From: Microbacterium arabinogalactanolyticum
GTDB taxonomy: Bacteria > Actinomycetota > Actinomycetes > Actinomycetales > Microbacteriaceae
Direction of reading: 5' to 3'
Assembly: GCF_030268005.1 (NCBI RefSeq)
Contig: NZ_BRZC01000007.1
Span: 186,001 to 250,000 of the forward strand
DNA length: 64,000 bases
Positions 55,398-64,000 of this stretch are shown in pieces. Every line of letters starts with the position of its first letter. The stretch's first letter is position 1. Both the position numbers and the translations under genes were made by a program. The notes under the pieces are model-generated. The model was given only the letters and a program-made list of their open reading frames with translations. It was not told the DNA's origin and searched no databases.

Positions 55398-56042
55398 TCA
55401 GCCCGCCAGGGCCTCGGCGATCGGCCGGTCGCCGTCGTTGAAGCGGATCGTCCGGCGGATGGTGGCGGGCTGCTGCAGCGTCTCCGCGATCACGAGCGCG
55501 ACGTCAGCGCGCGACACCTCCCCCGAGACGGCGGGGGTCGCGTCGATGCGCCCGGTGGCCTCGCCGAGCGTCAGGCGGCTGGGCGCCAGCACGGTCCAGT
55601 CCAGGCTGGTCGCCCGCAGGTACTCGTCGGCGGCCGCCTTCGCCTCGGCGTAGGCGTGGAACGGATCGGATGCCGGGATGCCGTGCTCCGGCGAGGAGCC
55701 GAAGTAGGAGACCATGACGTAGCGGTCCACGCCGGCGTCCCTCGCCGCGTCCATCGACCGCACGGCGGCCTCGAAGTCGACGGCGTGCGTCCGCTCCGGA
55801 CTCCCGCCACCCGCACCGGCCGACCAGACGACGGCGTCGTGCCCGGCGATCAGCGCGGCGAACGCCGCACGATCCTCCCGCTCCATGTCGAACACCACCG
55901 GTACGGCGCCTGCGGCGCGCACGTCATCGGACTGCGCGGGATCGCGGATGACGGCGGTGACCTCGTCGCCGCGAGCGACGAGCACCGGAGCGAGCAGCAG
56001 TGCGACCTTGCCGTGGCCGCCGAACACGATGATCCGAGCCAT
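55398..56042 (-). CDS. NAD(P)-binding Rossmann protein (atypical SDR)
   Basis: A 214-residue single-domain protein: IIVFGGHGKVALLLAPVLVARG is the dinucleotide-binding turn with the GxxGxxA/G spacing shifted, VWSAGAG follows strand 4, and YVMVSYFGS replaces the YxxxK catalytic motif. This is the NmrA/BVR-B-like group of atypical short-chain dehydrogenases, which sense or reduce with NAD(P)H. TAGCGT lies 6 bases before the ATG, though GGAGG within those bases could also act as a ribosome binding site. Confidence 0.82.
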   Translation of the reverse strand: MARIIVFGGHGKVALLLAPVLVARGDEVTAVIRDPAQSDDVRAAGAVPVVFDMEREDRAAFAALIAGHDAVVWSAGAGGGSPERTHAVDFEAAVRSMDAARDAGVDRYVMVSYFGSSPEHGIPASDPFHAYAEAKAAADEYLRATSLDWTVLAPSRLTLGEATGRIDATPAVSGEVSRADVALVIAETLQQPATIRRTIRFNDGDRPIAEALAG

Positions 56043-56048
56043 GCCTCC

Positions 56049-56054
56049 ACGCTA
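56049..56054 (-). promoter_or_regulatory. Leaderless-type -10 box TAGCGT
   Basis: Minus-strand TAGCGT then GGAGGC then the ATG at 56042. Confidence 0.45.
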
Positions 56055-56103
56055 CCCGCGCGGAGCGGCTCTGGCACCGGAGCACCGCCGAAGCTCCTCC
56101 CCC

Positions 56104-56137
56104 GCACGAGACGGCCCTCATGACGCCCGTCTCGTGC
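56104..56137 (-). terminator. Hairpin terminator of the hut operon
   Basis: GCACGAGACGG (56104-56114) and CCGTCTCGTGC (56127-56137) pair perfectly over 11 bases with a 12-base loop, 23 bases past the hutG stop. Confidence 0.72.
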
Positions 56138-56160
56138 TGGAGCAGAACTCTCCTGCGGCC

Positions 56161-57060
56161 TCAGCGTACGGCGAGGCCCGCGAGCAACTCGAGCACGCAG
56201 AGCGCAGCGAGGCGCACGGTGCGGCCGTCCTCGGCATCCGCGGTCGCGTCGACCTCGGCGAGGTCGGCGCTGACGACGCGTTCGTCGGCGGCGATGCCGC
56301 GCACCAGGGCCCGCAGCTCCCATGCGGCGAATCCGCCGGGAACGCTCGCCGGGCAGCCGGGGACGGCGGCGCGGTCGACCGCATCGACATCGATGTCCAG
56401 GTGGATGCGAGAGCCCGCCCCGGCGACCTCCAGCGCCTCGGCGACGACGTCGGCGAGGCCGCGACGGCGCACCTCGTCGAGCGTGATCACGCGGATGCCC
56501 CACTCCTCCGCGCGCTGAGCGTAGGCCGCGGAGTTCGCGAAATCGGCGATGCCGATCTGCACGATCCGCTTCGGGTCGATGCGCTCCCCATCCGGGGCGT
56601 CCTGCACCAGCCGGCGCACCGGGGAGCCGTTCGAGACTCCGTCACGAAGGTCGTAGTGCGCGTCGATCGTGATGAGCCCGTCGGCCCCGGCGCCACGGGC
56701 GACGGGATAGGTCAGCGAGTTGTCGCCGCCGAGCGCGATGACCAGACGCGAGTCCGCGGCCAGCTCCCGCACGCGGTCGACGGCGCGCTGCACGCCCTCG
56801 TCCCCGTCGGGCTCGTGCACATCACCGGCATCCACGATCCGCAGCGCCTCGTTCAGGTCCACGGCGGGCGCGCCCATCAGCGTCGCGCTGTAGCGCGGCA
56901 GGGCCTCGCGGATCGCCGCCGGCGTCGCGTGAGCGCCCGTGCTCGAGATCGACGTGCGCCAGGTCGGGACGCCCAGCAGCACGGCATCCGTCGTCTCCCC
57001 CGCGACCGGCGCGGGCCAGGATCCGGCGCGCGGCCAGAGCTCGTCGTGCGGAAGTGCCAT
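56161..57060 (-). CDS. hutG: Formimidoylglutamase (ureohydrolase family)
   Basis: A 299-residue arginase-fold metalloenzyme. Metal ligands appear in IDAHYDLRD and HLDIDVDAVDRAAVPGCPA; the first-ligand loop is ALGGDNSLT, with asparagine where arginases have histidine, as I recall from Bacillus subtilis HutG. NGSPVRRLVQD matches HutG substrate-loop sequence. In the hut operon it should convert N-formimidoyl-glutamate to glutamate and formamide, the last step of histidine breakdown. ATG start; 18 bases after hutI with an AGGAGAGG site. Confidence 0.88.
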   Translation of the reverse strand: MALPHDELWPRAGSWPAPVAGETTDAVLLGVPTWRTSISSTGAHATPAAIREALPRYSATLMGAPAVDLNEALRIVDAGDVHEPDGDEGVQRAVDRVRELAADSRLVIALGGDNSLTYPVARGAGADGLITIDAHYDLRDGVSNGSPVRRLVQDAPDGERIDPKRIVQIGIADFANSAAYAQRAEEWGIRVITLDEVRRRGLADVVAEALEVAGAGSRIHLDIDVDAVDRAAVPGCPASVPGGFAAWELRALVRGIAADERVVSADLAEVDATADAEDGRTVRLAALCVLELLAGLAVR

Positions 57061-57078
57061 GTTCGTCCTCTCCTGGCG

Positions 57079-58254
57079 TCAGCGGACCGCGACGCCGTCC
57101 TTCCAGACCTTCTTCACGAGCGGCACACCGGGGCGGTAGGCCAGGTGCACCCGCGTGGGCGCGTCGAGCAGCACCAGGTCGGCGCGCTTGCCCGGCGCGA
57201 TCACCCCGATGTCGTCGCGCTGCAGCGCGGCGGCGCCTCCGGCGGTGGCGGCCCAGACGGCCTCGGCCGTCGTCATGCCCATCTCCCGCACCGCGAGCGC
57301 GATGCAGAACGGCATCGACGAGGTGAAGCTCGATCCGGGGTTCGTGTCGCAGGCGATCGCGACCGTCACTCCCGCGTCGATCAGCCGGCGCGCGTCCGGG
57401 AACGGATGCCGGGTGGAGAACTCCACCCCGGGCAGCGCCGTGAGCACGGTGTCGGATGCGGCGAGCGCGGCCACGTCCTCGTCGGAGAGGTACGTGCCGT
57501 GGTCGACGGATGCCGCGCCCAGCTCGATGGCCAGCTGCACGCCCTCACCGGGGCCGAGCTGACTGGCGTGCACGCGCGGCTTCAGGCCGCGGGCGATACC
57601 CGCCTCGAGCACCCGCCGCGACTGCGGCACCGTGAACGCTCCGGTCTCGCAGAACACGTCGATCCACTTGGAATGCGGGGCGCAGGCGTCCAGCATGTCG
57701 CCGATCACGAGCTCGACGTACTCGTCGCCGCGGTCGGCGTACTCCGCCGGCACGACGTGCGCGCCCAGGAAGGTCACCTCGGGTGTGACCTCGGCGGCCA
57801 GGCGCACCAGGCGGGCCTCGGTCTCGACATCCAGCCCGTAGCCGCTCTTGATCTCGACGGTCGTGGTGCCCTGCGCGAGCATCTCGTCGAGGAACCCCCG
57901 CAGCCGCGCGCGCAACTCGTCGTCGGACGCGCCGCGGGTCGCGGCGACGGTGGAGCGGATGCCGCCGGCGGCGTACTTCTCACCGGCCATGCGCGCCTCG
58001 AACTCGGCGGCCCGGTCGCCGCCGAACACGATGTGGCTGTGGCTGTCGACGAAGCCGGGGATGACCGCACGGCCCTCGGCATCCACCTCAAGGTACCCGC
58101 CGGGAAGCGCGGGGACGTCCGATGCCGGACCGACCCACGCGATGCGCTCGCCCTCGATGAGGACGGCCGCGTCGGTGAGCGTGCCGGAACGGCCCAGCGG
58201 GGAGCTGACGTTGGTCGTCAGCTCCCCGATGTTCGTGATGAGCGTGGTGCTCAC
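57079..58254 (-). CDS. hutI: Imidazolonepropionase
   Basis: A 391-residue amidohydrolase that opens the imidazolone ring to N-formimidoyl-glutamate. Metal histidines are in [20 protein letters not shown], the substrate region in [14 protein letters not shown], then [45 protein letters not shown] and ACDTNPGSS. All are typical of HutI. It overlaps hutU by 4 bases (ATGA) and is followed by hutG. The chemistry needs zinc or iron; the protein is cytosolic. Confidence 0.95.
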   Translation of the reverse strand: MSTTLITNIGELTTNVSSPLGRSGTLTDAAVLIEGERIAWVGPASDVPALPGGYLEVDAEGRAVIPGFVDSHSHIVFGGDRAAEFEARMAGEKYAAGGIRSTVAATRGASDDELRARLRGFLDEMLAQGTTTVEIKSGYGLDVETEARLVRLAAEVTPEVTFLGAHVVPAEYADRGDEYVELVIGDMLDACAPHSKWIDVFCETGAFTVPQSRRVLEAGIARGLKPRVHASQLGPGEGVQLAIELGAASVDHGTYLSDEDVAALAASDTVLTALPGVEFSTRHPFPDARRLIDAGVTVAIACDTNPGSSFTSSMPFCIALAVREMGMTTAEAVWAATAGGAAALQRDDIGVIAPGKRADLVLLDAPTRVHLAYRPGVPLVKKVWKDGVAVR

Positions 58255-59930
58255 AGCATCGGCACCTTGAGTCCGCGCTCGCGGGCGATGTCGCGGGCGT
58301 GCTCGTAGCCGGCGTCCACGTGACGCATGACGCCGGTGCCGGGGTCGTTGGTCAGCACGCGCTCGAGCTTCTCGGCGGCGAGCTCGGAGCCGTCGGCGAC
58401 GGTGACCTGGCCGGCGTGGATCGAGCGGCCGATGCCGACGCCGCCGCCGTGGTGCAGCGACACCCAGCTGGCGCCGGACGAGGTGTTGAGCAGGGCGTTC
58501 AGCAGCGGCCAGTCGGCGATCGCGTCGGAGCCGTCCTTCATGGCCTCGGTCTCGCGGTACGGGCTCGCGACCGAACCGGAGTCCAGGTGGTCGCGGCCGA
58601 TCACGATCGGGGCGGACAGCTCGCCGGAGGCGACCATCTCGTTGAACTTCAGACCGGCCAGGTGGCGCTCCTTGTAGCCCAGCCAGCAGATGCGTGCGGG
58701 CAGGCCCTCGAAGTGCACCTTCTCGCCGGCCTTCTCCAGCCAGCGGTGCAGCGCCTTGTCCTCGGGGAACAGCTCCGCGATGGCGCGGTCGGTCTTGTAG
58801 ATGTCCTCCGGGTCGCCGGAGAGGGCAGCCCAGCGGAACGGGCCGCGGCCCTCTTCGAACTGCGGGCGGATGTACGCCGGCACGAAGCCGGGGAACTCGA
58901 ACGCGCGGTCGAAGCCGCCGAGCTTCGCCTCGGCGCGGATGGAGTTGCCGTAGTCGAACACGGCGGCCCCGGCGTCCTGGAACGCGACCATGGCGGCGAC
59001 GTGCGCGGCCATCGCCTCGCGCGAGCGACGGGTGAACTCCTCGGGGTCGCGCTCGGCCTCGGCCTTCCAGTCCTCGACGGAGATGCCGATGGGCAGGTAC
59101 GCGAGCGGGTCGTGCGCGCTGGTCTGGTCGGTCACGACGTCGATTGCGATGTCGCCGGCCTGCTGGCGGCGGAACAGCTCCGGGAAGACCTCGGCGGCGT
59201 TGCCGACGATGCCGACGGAGAGGGCCTCGCCCGCCTCCTTGGCGGCGACCGCACGGGCCACGGCCTCATCGAGGTCGGTGTAGTAGACGTCGAGGTAGCC
59301 GTGGTCGACTCGGCGGGCGAGACGGGTCTCGTCCACGTCGACGATGAGGCAGGCGCCCTCATTGAGGGTGACGGCCAGCGGCTGCGCGCCGCCCATGCCG
59401 CCGGCGCCGCCGGTGAGCGAGAGGGTGCCCTTCAGGGACTCCTTGCCGAGCGACTGCGCAACGGCGGCGAAGGTCTCGTAGGTGCCCTGCAGGATGCCCT
59501 GCGAGCCGATGTAGATCCACGAGCCGGCCGTCATCTGGCCGTACATCATCAGGCCCTCGGCCTCGAGCTTGCGGAACTCGGGCCAGGTGGCCCAGTCGCC
59601 GACGAGGTTGGAGTTGGCGATCAGCACGCGCGGCGCCCACTCGTGGGTGCGGAACACACCGACGGGCTTGCCGGACTGCACCAGCAGGGTCTCGTCGGGC
59701 TCCAGCTCGTCGAGGGTGCGCACGATCGCGTCGTACGCCTCCCAGCTGCGGGCCGCGCGGCCGGTGCCGCCGTAGACGACGAGGTCCTCGGGGTGCTCGG
59801 CGACCTCGGCGTCGAGGTTGTTCATCAGCATCCGCTTGGCGGCCTCGGCACCCCAGCTCTTGGCAGTGCGCTGGTTGCCGCGCGCAGCGCGGATGCTGCG
59901 GGTCGGGTCGTGGAGGGTGGGCTCAGACAT
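58251..59930 (-). CDS. hutU: Urocanate hydratase
   Basis: A 559-residue NAD+-containing lyase that adds water to urocanate. The family is unmistakable: [72 protein letters not shown] (the NAD+ loop), [15 protein letters not shown] and [19 protein letters not shown]. Length is that of the family. It overlaps hutH by 8 bases and hutI by 4 bases, showing coupled translation of the whole hut operon. Confidence 0.97.
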   Translation of the reverse strand: MSEPTLHDPTRSIRAARGNQRTAKSWGAEAAKRMLMNNLDAEVAEHPEDLVVYGGTGRAARSWEAYDAIVRTLDELEPDETLLVQSGKPVGVFRTHEWAPRVLIANSNLVGDWATWPEFRKLEAEGLMMYGQMTAGSWIYIGSQGILQGTYETFAAVAQSLGKESLKGTLSLTGGAGGMGGAQPLAVTLNEGACLIVDVDETRLARRVDHGYLDVYYTDLDEAVARAVAAKEAGEALSVGIVGNAAEVFPELFRRQQAGDIAIDVVTDQTSAHDPLAYLPIGISVEDWKAEAERDPEEFTRRSREAMAAHVAAMVAFQDAGAAVFDYGNSIRAEAKLGGFDRAFEFPGFVPAYIRPQFEEGRGPFRWAALSGDPEDIYKTDRAIAELFPEDKALHRWLEKAGEKVHFEGLPARICWLGYKERHLAGLKFNEMVASGELSAPIVIGRDHLDSGSVASPYRETEAMKDGSDAIADWPLLNALLNTSSGASWVSLHHGGGVGIGRSIHAGQVTVADGSELAAEKLERVLTNDPGTGVMRHVDAGYEHARDIARERGLKVPML

Positions 59931-61464
59931 TCGTGTGCTCCTTCGCAGTGCGGAGGACGGCGCCCGAGCGCACGAGCTCGGTGACGGCCTCCATGTCGGG
60001 TGAGAGGAAGTGGTCGGGTCCGGGGCCGTCGGCGACGGTGCGGACCAGGTCGCGGACGGCGCCCGTGGCGGGGCCGGCGACCAGCGGCGCGCGCAGGTCG
60101 AGCGCGCGGGCGCCGGTGAGGATCTCGATGGCCAGCACGCGGGTGAGGCCGTCGACGGCGCGGCGCAGCTTGCGGGCGGCCGCCCAGCCCATCGAGACGT
60201 GGTCCTCCTGCATGGCCGACGACGGGATGGAGTCGACGGATGCCGGGGTCGCGAGCCGCTTGAGCTCGGAGACGATGCCGGCAGCCGCGTACTGCGCGAT
60301 CATCAGGCCCGAGTCGACGCCCACCTCGTGCGCGAGGAACGGCGGCAGGTCGCGGTTGCGGGCCGGATCCAGCGCGCGGTCGGTGCGGCGCTCGGAGATC
60401 GAGGCCAGGTCGGCGACCGAGATCGCAAGGAAGTCGAGCACGGCGGCGACGGGGGCGCCGTGGAAGTTGCCGTTCGACTCGAGGCGTCCCTCCGAGACCA
60501 CGATCGGGTTGTCGACGACGGATGCCAGCTCGCGCTCGGCGATCATCGTGGCGTGGCCCATGGTGTCGCGGGCGGTGCCGTGCACCTGCGGCGAGCAGCG
60601 CAGCGAGTACGCGTCCTGCACGCGGCCGTCCTCGGGTCCCTTGTGGCTGTGCACGATCGGCGACTCGGCGAGGAAGGCGCGGAGGTTCGCGGCGGAGGTC
60701 GCCTGGCCCACCTGCGGGCGCAGCGCCATCAGGTCGGCGGCGAACACGGCATCCGTGCCGAGCTGGGATTCGATCGACATGGCGGCGGCGAGGTCGGCGG
60801 TGGTCACGAGCTGCTCGAGGTCGTGCAGCGCGAGCACGAGCATCCCGAGCATGCCGTCGGTGCCGTTGACGAGGGCGAGGCCCTCCTTCTCCACGAGCAC
60901 GAGCGGCTCGATGCCGGCAGCGGCGAGTGCTTCGGACGCCGGGACCAGCTCGCCTTCGGCGTTGCGCACGTCGCCCTCTCCCATGGAGGCGAGTGCGACG
61001 TGCGACAGCGGCGCCAGGTCGCCGGAGCAGCCGAGCGAGCCGTACTCGCGCACGACCGGGGTGATGCGGGAGTTGAGCATGGCCGCGTAGGTGTCGACGA
61101 CGACGGGGCGCACGCCGGTGTGGCCGGAGGCCAGGGTCTGCAGGCGGAGCAGCTGCAGGGCGCGCACGACCTCGGTCTCGACCTCGGGGCCGGTGCCCGC
61201 GGCGTGCGAGCGGATCAGGCTGAGCTGCAGCTGGCGGCGGCGCTCGGGGGCGATGAAGGTGGTGGCGAGGGCGCCGAAGCCGGTGGAGACGCCGTAGTGG
61301 GGGTTCGGGTCGGCGGCCATGCCGTCGATGACGGCGCGGCCGGCGGCGACGCGCTCGCGGGCGGAGTCGGCGATCTCGACCTTCGCGAAGTGGCGGGCGA
61401 CGGCGACGACGTCGGCGGGCGACAGAGGTGCTGCGCCGACGATCACGGTGGAGGAATGCTGCAT
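59923..61464 (-). CDS. hutH: Histidine ammonia-lyase
   Basis: A 513-residue enzyme that deaminates histidine to trans-urocanate. The internal MIO cofactor forms from the Cys-Ser-Gly tripeptide in [14 protein letters not shown] (Ala-Ser-Gly in many homologues). [31 protein letters not shown] and [10 protein letters not shown] are further active-site stretches. It is the first gene of the operon; the start ATG (MQHSSTV) at 61464 is supported by the divergent regulator gene, as the longer frame would run through its promoter. Confidence 0.95.
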   Translation of the reverse strand: MQHSSTVIVGAAPLSPADVVAVARHFAKVEIADSARERVAAGRAVIDGMAADPNPHYGVSTGFGALATTFIAPERRRQLQLSLIRSHAAGTGPEVETEVVRALQLLRLQTLASGHTGVRPVVVDTYAAMLNSRITPVVREYGSLGCSGDLAPLSHVALASMGEGDVRNAEGELVPASEALAAAGIEPLVLVEKEGLALVNGTDGMLGMLVLALHDLEQLVTTADLAAAMSIESQLGTDAVFAADLMALRPQVGQATSAANLRAFLAESPIVHSHKGPEDGRVQDAYSLRCSPQVHGTARDTMGHATMIAERELASVVDNPIVVSEGRLESNGNFHGAPVAAVLDFLAISVADLASISERRTDRALDPARNRDLPPFLAHEVGVDSGLMIAQYAAAGIVSELKRLATPASVDSIPSSAMQEDHVSMGWAAARKLRRAVDGLTRVLAIEILTGARALDLRAPLVAGPATGAVRDLVRTVADGPGPDHFLSPDMEAVTELVRSGAVLRTAKEHTNV

Positions 61465-61496
61465 GATCTGATTCCACACCGTCGGATGCCCGTGCG

Positions 61497-61523
61497 GGAG
61501 CGCTCCGTGGCAGACTGTGTCTG
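61497..61523. promoter_or_regulatory. Palindromes at the divergent hutH-regulator start
   Basis: GGAGCGCTCC (61497-61506) and CAGAC-TGT-GTCTG (61511-61523) are perfect inverted repeats in the short gap; the second overlaps the start codon region of the IclR gene. They are likely operators for that regulator. Confidence 0.5.
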
Positions 61524-62299
61524 TGATCCCAGACGAGTTGGCTCCGGATGCCGCTGACACGCGCCCGCAGGTGCCCGCGGCGGATCAGACGCTGCGGATC
61601 CTGCGGCATCTGGCCCGCCGTCCGGCACCGATCGCGGCATCCGCACTGGCCCGCGACCTGGGCATCCCGCGCTCCACGGTCTACCATCTCCTCGCCACGC
61701 TCGAGGCGCACGGCTTCGTCGTGCACCTGTCGCAGGAGCGGCGCTGGGGCCTCGGCACCAGTGCCTTCGAGCTCGCCGGCGGCTACGCCCGCCAGGAGCC
61801 GCTGGCCCGGCTCGGGCGTCCGCTGATCGCCGCCCTCGCCGACCGCATCGGAGAGAGCGCGCACCTGGCCGTGATGAGCGGGCGGGACGTGCTGTACATC
61901 GTGGAGGAGCGCGCTGCGCGGCGGCCCGCGCTGGTGACGGATGTGGGCGTGCGCCTGCCCGCGCACCTCACGGCCACCGGACGGGCCATGCTCGCGGCGC
62001 TCCCGGCGTCGCAGGTGCGCGCGCTGTATCCGGACTCCGCCTCCTTCACCGACCGCACCGGGCAGGGCCCCTCGCGCCCCGCCGAGCTCAGGGAGGTGCT
62101 CCGAGAAGTGCGCGCTGCCGGCGTGGCCACCGAGGACGGCGAGGTGACGCCGGGCTTCCGCTCGGTCGCCGCCGTGGTGCGCGACCACGCGGGGTGGCCC
62201 GCCGCCGCGGTGGCCGTCACCTGGGAAGGCGAGCGCACGGTGACGCCGGCGGATGCCGTGCTCGAAGCCGCACACGCACTGCAGGCCAGGCTCGGCTGA
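61523..62299 (+). CDS. IclR-family transcriptional regulator, probably of hut genes
   Basis: A 258-residue IclR regulator: winged helix from ADQTLRILRHLARRPAPIAA through SALARDLGIPRSTVYHLLATLEAHGFV, then the effector-binding domain (LAVMSGRDVLYIVEERAA, PAHLTATGRAMLAALP). It lies divergent to hutH with 58 bases between starts, so histidine or urocanate is a likely effector. Two GTG codons (61517 and 61523) can start it; the second is preferred because CAGACT, a near -10 box, lies 6 bases before it. Confidence 0.88.
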   Translation: MIPDELAPDAADTRPQVPAADQTLRILRHLARRPAPIAASALARDLGIPRSTVYHLLATLEAHGFVVHLSQERRWGLGTSAFELAGGYARQEPLARLGRPLIAALADRIGESAHLAVMSGRDVLYIVEERAARRPALVTDVGVRLPAHLTATGRAMLAALPASQVRALYPDSASFTDRTGQGPSRPAELREVLREVRAAGVATEDGEVTPGFRSVAAVVRDHAGWPAAAVAVTWEGERTVTPADAVLEAAHALQARLG

Positions 62300-62376
62300 A
62301 CGACAGCATCCCGAACGGACGGAGAATTGTCGCTGATCTGCGACAAGGCCGCGACGGGCGTGCGACGGACGCTCGA

Positions 62377-62382
62377 TACTCT
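62377..62382 (+). promoter_or_regulatory. Leaderless-type -10 box TACTCT
   Basis: TACTCT precedes the ATG at 62389 by 6 bases (CGAACC), setting the start of the OmpA-type lipoprotein. Confidence 0.5.
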
Positions 62383-62388
62383 CGAACC

Positions 62389-63582
62389 ATGAACACTTCC
62401 GCACGAGCCCTCCTCGCGCTCCTCGGCACCGCCTCGGCCGTCATCGCCCTGGCCGGCTGCTCGGTCGGCGTGGCTTCGCCCGCGCCGGCATCCCAGAAGC
62501 CCAAGCCCGCGGCGTCCGCGGCCGCCACCCCGAAGCTGCTCGTGGTCCCCGGCTACGACGTCGGCGAGTTCCCGCCCGTGCCGCTGTTCCGCCTGCCGGA
62601 TCTCTCTCTGCTCGACTCCGCATCGGCATCCGGGTTCACGATCGACATCAAGGACGACTTCGCGAAGATCCCCGGGGTCACCGTCTCCCCGGCGCACTGC
62701 GACGCGGGCGGCGAGGTGGTCGCCGGCAACGGCAGCGCCTACCTGTACGGCGACGGCTCAGGCAACTACACCGGTTCCGACGGCAGCATCCAGAACTACG
62801 GAGACGGCTCCGGCAGCTTCACACTGAACGGCATCACCGTGCAGAACTATGGCGACGGCTCCGGCAACTACTCCGGGAACGGCGTCACCATCCAGAACTA
62901 CGGAGACGGCTCGGGCAACTACTCCGACAGCACGATGACCGTGCAGATCTACGGCGACGGCTCCGGCAACTACACCGGCCCCGACGGCACGATCCAGAAC
63001 TACGGCGACGGCTCAGGCAACTTCACCGGAGGCGGCGTCACCATCCACAACTACGGGGACGGCTCCGGCAACTACGCCGCTCCCGGGCTGACCATCGAGA
63101 ACTACGGCGACGGCACAGGCAAGCTCAACGGCAAGGACATCAAGGTCGAGCCGATCGCACCGGTCGCCAAGCTCGGCGTGTTCCCGCCCCTTGCGGCGCT
63201 GCAGCCCATCACCTCCTGCGGCACCGTGATCACCTTCGACGCGGGCGTGCTGTTCGACTTCGACAAGTTCAGCATCCGGCCGGACGCGGCGGCGACCCTG
63301 AAGACCGTGGCGGCCGCCCTGACCGAGTACAAGGTCGCGAACGCGGTCGTGTCCGGCCACACCGACGCCAAGGGCTCCGACGACTACAACCAGACGCTCT
63401 CCGAGAAGCGCGCGGCTGCCGTGGTGGCGGCCCTCCAGAAGGCCGGAGTGTCCACCGGCCTCACAGCGGAGGGCTACGGCGAGTCCCGTCCGGTCGCGGC
63501 GAACGAGATCGACGGCAAGGACAACCCCGCCGGCCGCCAGCTGAACCGCCGCGTCGAGATCTTCATCCCCGCGAGCCTGTGA
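62389..63582 (+). CDS. OmpA-domain lipoprotein with eight 17-residue YGDGSG repeats
   Basis: A 397-residue lipoprotein (signal ending VIALAGC, Cys24). Residues 120-255 are eight exact-length 17-residue repeats of the form YGDGSGNYTGxxxTIQN, likely a beta-solenoid. The C-terminal part, from about 284, is an OmpA-like peptidoglycan-binding domain: FDFDKFSIRPDAAATL, SGHTDAKGSDDYNQTLSEKR and GRQLNRRVEI. It would sit on the membrane and grip the wall. It starts leaderless (TACTCT box) and its stop overlaps an ATG two codons before the next gene's preferred start region. Confidence 0.85.
   Translation: MNTSARALLALLGTASAVIALAGCSVGVASPAPASQKPKPAASAAATPKLLVVPGYDVGEFPPVPLFRLPDLSLLDSASASGFTIDIKDDFAKIPGVTVSPAHCDAGGEVVAGNGSAYLYGDGSGNYTGSDGSIQNYGDGSGSFTLNGITVQNYGDGSGNYSGNGVTIQNYGDGSGNYSDSTMTVQIYGDGSGNYTGPDGTIQNYGDGSGNFTGGGVTIHNYGDGSGNYAAPGLTIENYGDGTGKLNGKDIKVEPIAPVAKLGVFPPLAALQPITSCGTVITFDAGVLFDFDKFSIRPDAAATLKTVAAALTEYKVANAVVSGHTDAKGSDDYNQTLSEKRAAAVVAALQKAGVSTGLTAEGYGESRPVAANEIDGKDNPAGRQLNRRVEIFIPASL
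62746..63153 (+). repeat. Eight tandem 51-base coding repeats
   Basis: Eight in-frame units of exactly 51 bases, each beginning with TACGGCGACGGCTC or a close variant (TACGGAGACGGCTC). The last unit is degenerate (YGDGTGKLNGKDIKVEP). Constant length with sequence drift fits a structural repeat rather than recent slippage. Confidence 0.9.
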
Positions 63583-63605
63583 TGACCGTTCAGGAGAAGC
63601 GCACC

Positions 63606-64000
63606 ATGATCCGTCCCCTCCCCGCCCTCGCCGCGGCCGCCCTCCTCGTCGCCCTGCTGAGCGGATGCTCGGTCAGCGTGATCGACAAAACCGACGGCGG
63701 CAAGCCGGCCGCTGGTGCACAGGACAAGCCCGCGAACGAGGAGCCTGTGGAGTCCCCGGACGCGGCTCCCACGGACGAGGGTGAGCTCCCTCTGCCGAAC
63801 GCCGCCACGGGCCTCGATCGCGACACGATCACCGCCGCCGCCACCACCGTGCGCCGCTGCGACAGCTCCGGTGAGCTCACGATCCTCGACGACGCCGTCG
63901 TCGCGCGCGTGGAGGGCACGTGCAAGCGCATCATCCTGAACTCGAAGGGCTCGATGCTCGTCACCGACGACGTCACGTCGATGGAGGTGATCGGCGACGC
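63606..64000 (+). CDS. DUF3060-type lipoprotein, N-terminal part
   Basis: Runs off the window. The visible 131 residues start with a lipoprotein signal (AALLVALLSGC, Cys21), then a low-complexity linker rich in Ala, Pro, Asp and Glu, then RRCDSSGELTILDDAVVARVEGTCKRIIL and MLVTDDVTSMEVIGD, which looks like a DUF3060 beta-repeat domain. Function unknown. ATG at 63606 has AGGAG upstream; another ATG (63582) overlaps the OmpA-type stop (TGATG) but lacks a site. Same strand, 23 bases after the OmpA-type gene, so probably co-transcribed. Confidence 0.75.
   Translation, partial: MIRPLPALAAAALLVALLSGCSVSVIDKTDGGKPAAGAQDKPANEEPVESPDAAPTDEGELPLPNAATGLDRDTITAAATTVRRCDSSGELTILDDAVVARVEGTCKRIILNSKGSMLVTDDVTSMEVIGD

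Noticed and set aside
56161-57060. Metal-ligand histidine of the arginase family replaced by asparagine (GGDNS) in HutG, suggesting an inactive enzyme.
   Set aside because: As far as I recall, Bacillus subtilis HutG has the same GGDNS loop, so it is a trait of this HutG subgroup rather than a defect.
59923-61464. Cys-Ser-Gly instead of Ala-Ser-Gly at the MIO site of histidine ammonia-lyase.
   Set aside because: The CSG variant is, to my knowledge, normal in actinobacterial HutH proteins and still forms the cofactor.
59825-62404. Very long open frame on the minus strand overlapping hutU, hutH and the IclR gene in another phase.
   Set aside because: It is Arg/Ala/Pro-rich low-complexity sequence, the usual by-product of high GC3 coding DNA, and conflicts with well-supported genes.
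62746-63153. Regular 51-base repeats that could suggest a CRISPR array.
   Set aside because: The repeats are in frame inside a lipoprotein gene, abut each other without spacers, and no cas gene is present.

Overview
The window is a high-GC stretch of an actinobacterial chromosome. Reading style, gene content and codon use (Asp-Ala written GAT-GCC inside GGATGCC, Ala-Ser written GCA-TCC) point to the Microbacteriaceae, most likely Microbacterium. I infer this from protein resemblance and composition; no rRNA or tRNA gene is present. Genes are densely packed and often overlap by 1-8 bases. Many monocistronic genes and first genes of operons have a TAnnnT hexamer 6-7 bases before the start codon and no Shine-Dalgarno sequence, the signature of leaderless transcription.

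Layout. 1-1716: C-terminal part of an HrpA-type helicase. 1758-2702: quinone oxidoreductase. 2722-12258: two divergent operons that together look like an organosulfur scavenging unit: a Dpp-type ABC importer with an SsuD-like flavin monooxygenase on the minus strand, and an alpha/beta hydrolase, an O-acetylhomoserine sulfhydrylase-like enzyme and an SfnG-like monooxygenase on the plus strand. 12287-14214: a Gfo/Idh/MocA oxidoreductase and an NYN-domain RNase-like protein. 14345-19219: a secreted muropeptide-recycling operon (NagZ-, NamZ- and AmiE-like). 19323-27914: housekeeping and single genes (epimerase, sulfurtransferase, aldo/keto reductase, acyltransferase, pgi, Ser/Thr kinase, fatty acid desaturase).

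28000-39851 is a divergent hydantoin/N-heterocycle-type locus. The minus operon carries a ribose-type ABC importer, an ABM-fold protein and canonical hydantoinase A and B subunits. The plus operon carries a HyuA-like protein and a DUF917-like protein that have both lost the family motifs, followed by a PucR-type regulator. This second operon is my best candidate for something undescribed: a set of former enzymes possibly turned into a sensor module. 39884-42686: GNAT, VOC and an orphan DUF2510-coiled-coil-HIRAN protein in a patch with unusual codon use.

42840-46700 is the class Ib ribonucleotide reductase operon (nrdHIEF) with two NrdR boxes in its promoter and a cluster of DnaA-box-like sequences further upstream. 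47068-49480: an MFS exporter and an acyl-CoA dehydrogenase, followed by a striking nested hairpin array. 49606-53642: a polyamine-type ABC importer. 53778-56042: a CsoR/RcnR-family regulator, a DUF445 protein and a Rossmann-fold protein. 56161-62299: the complete histidine utilisation operon hutH-hutU-hutI-hutG with a divergent IclR regulator. 62389-64000: an OmpA-type lipoprotein with eight 17-residue YGDGSG repeats and the start of a DUF3060-type lipoprotein.
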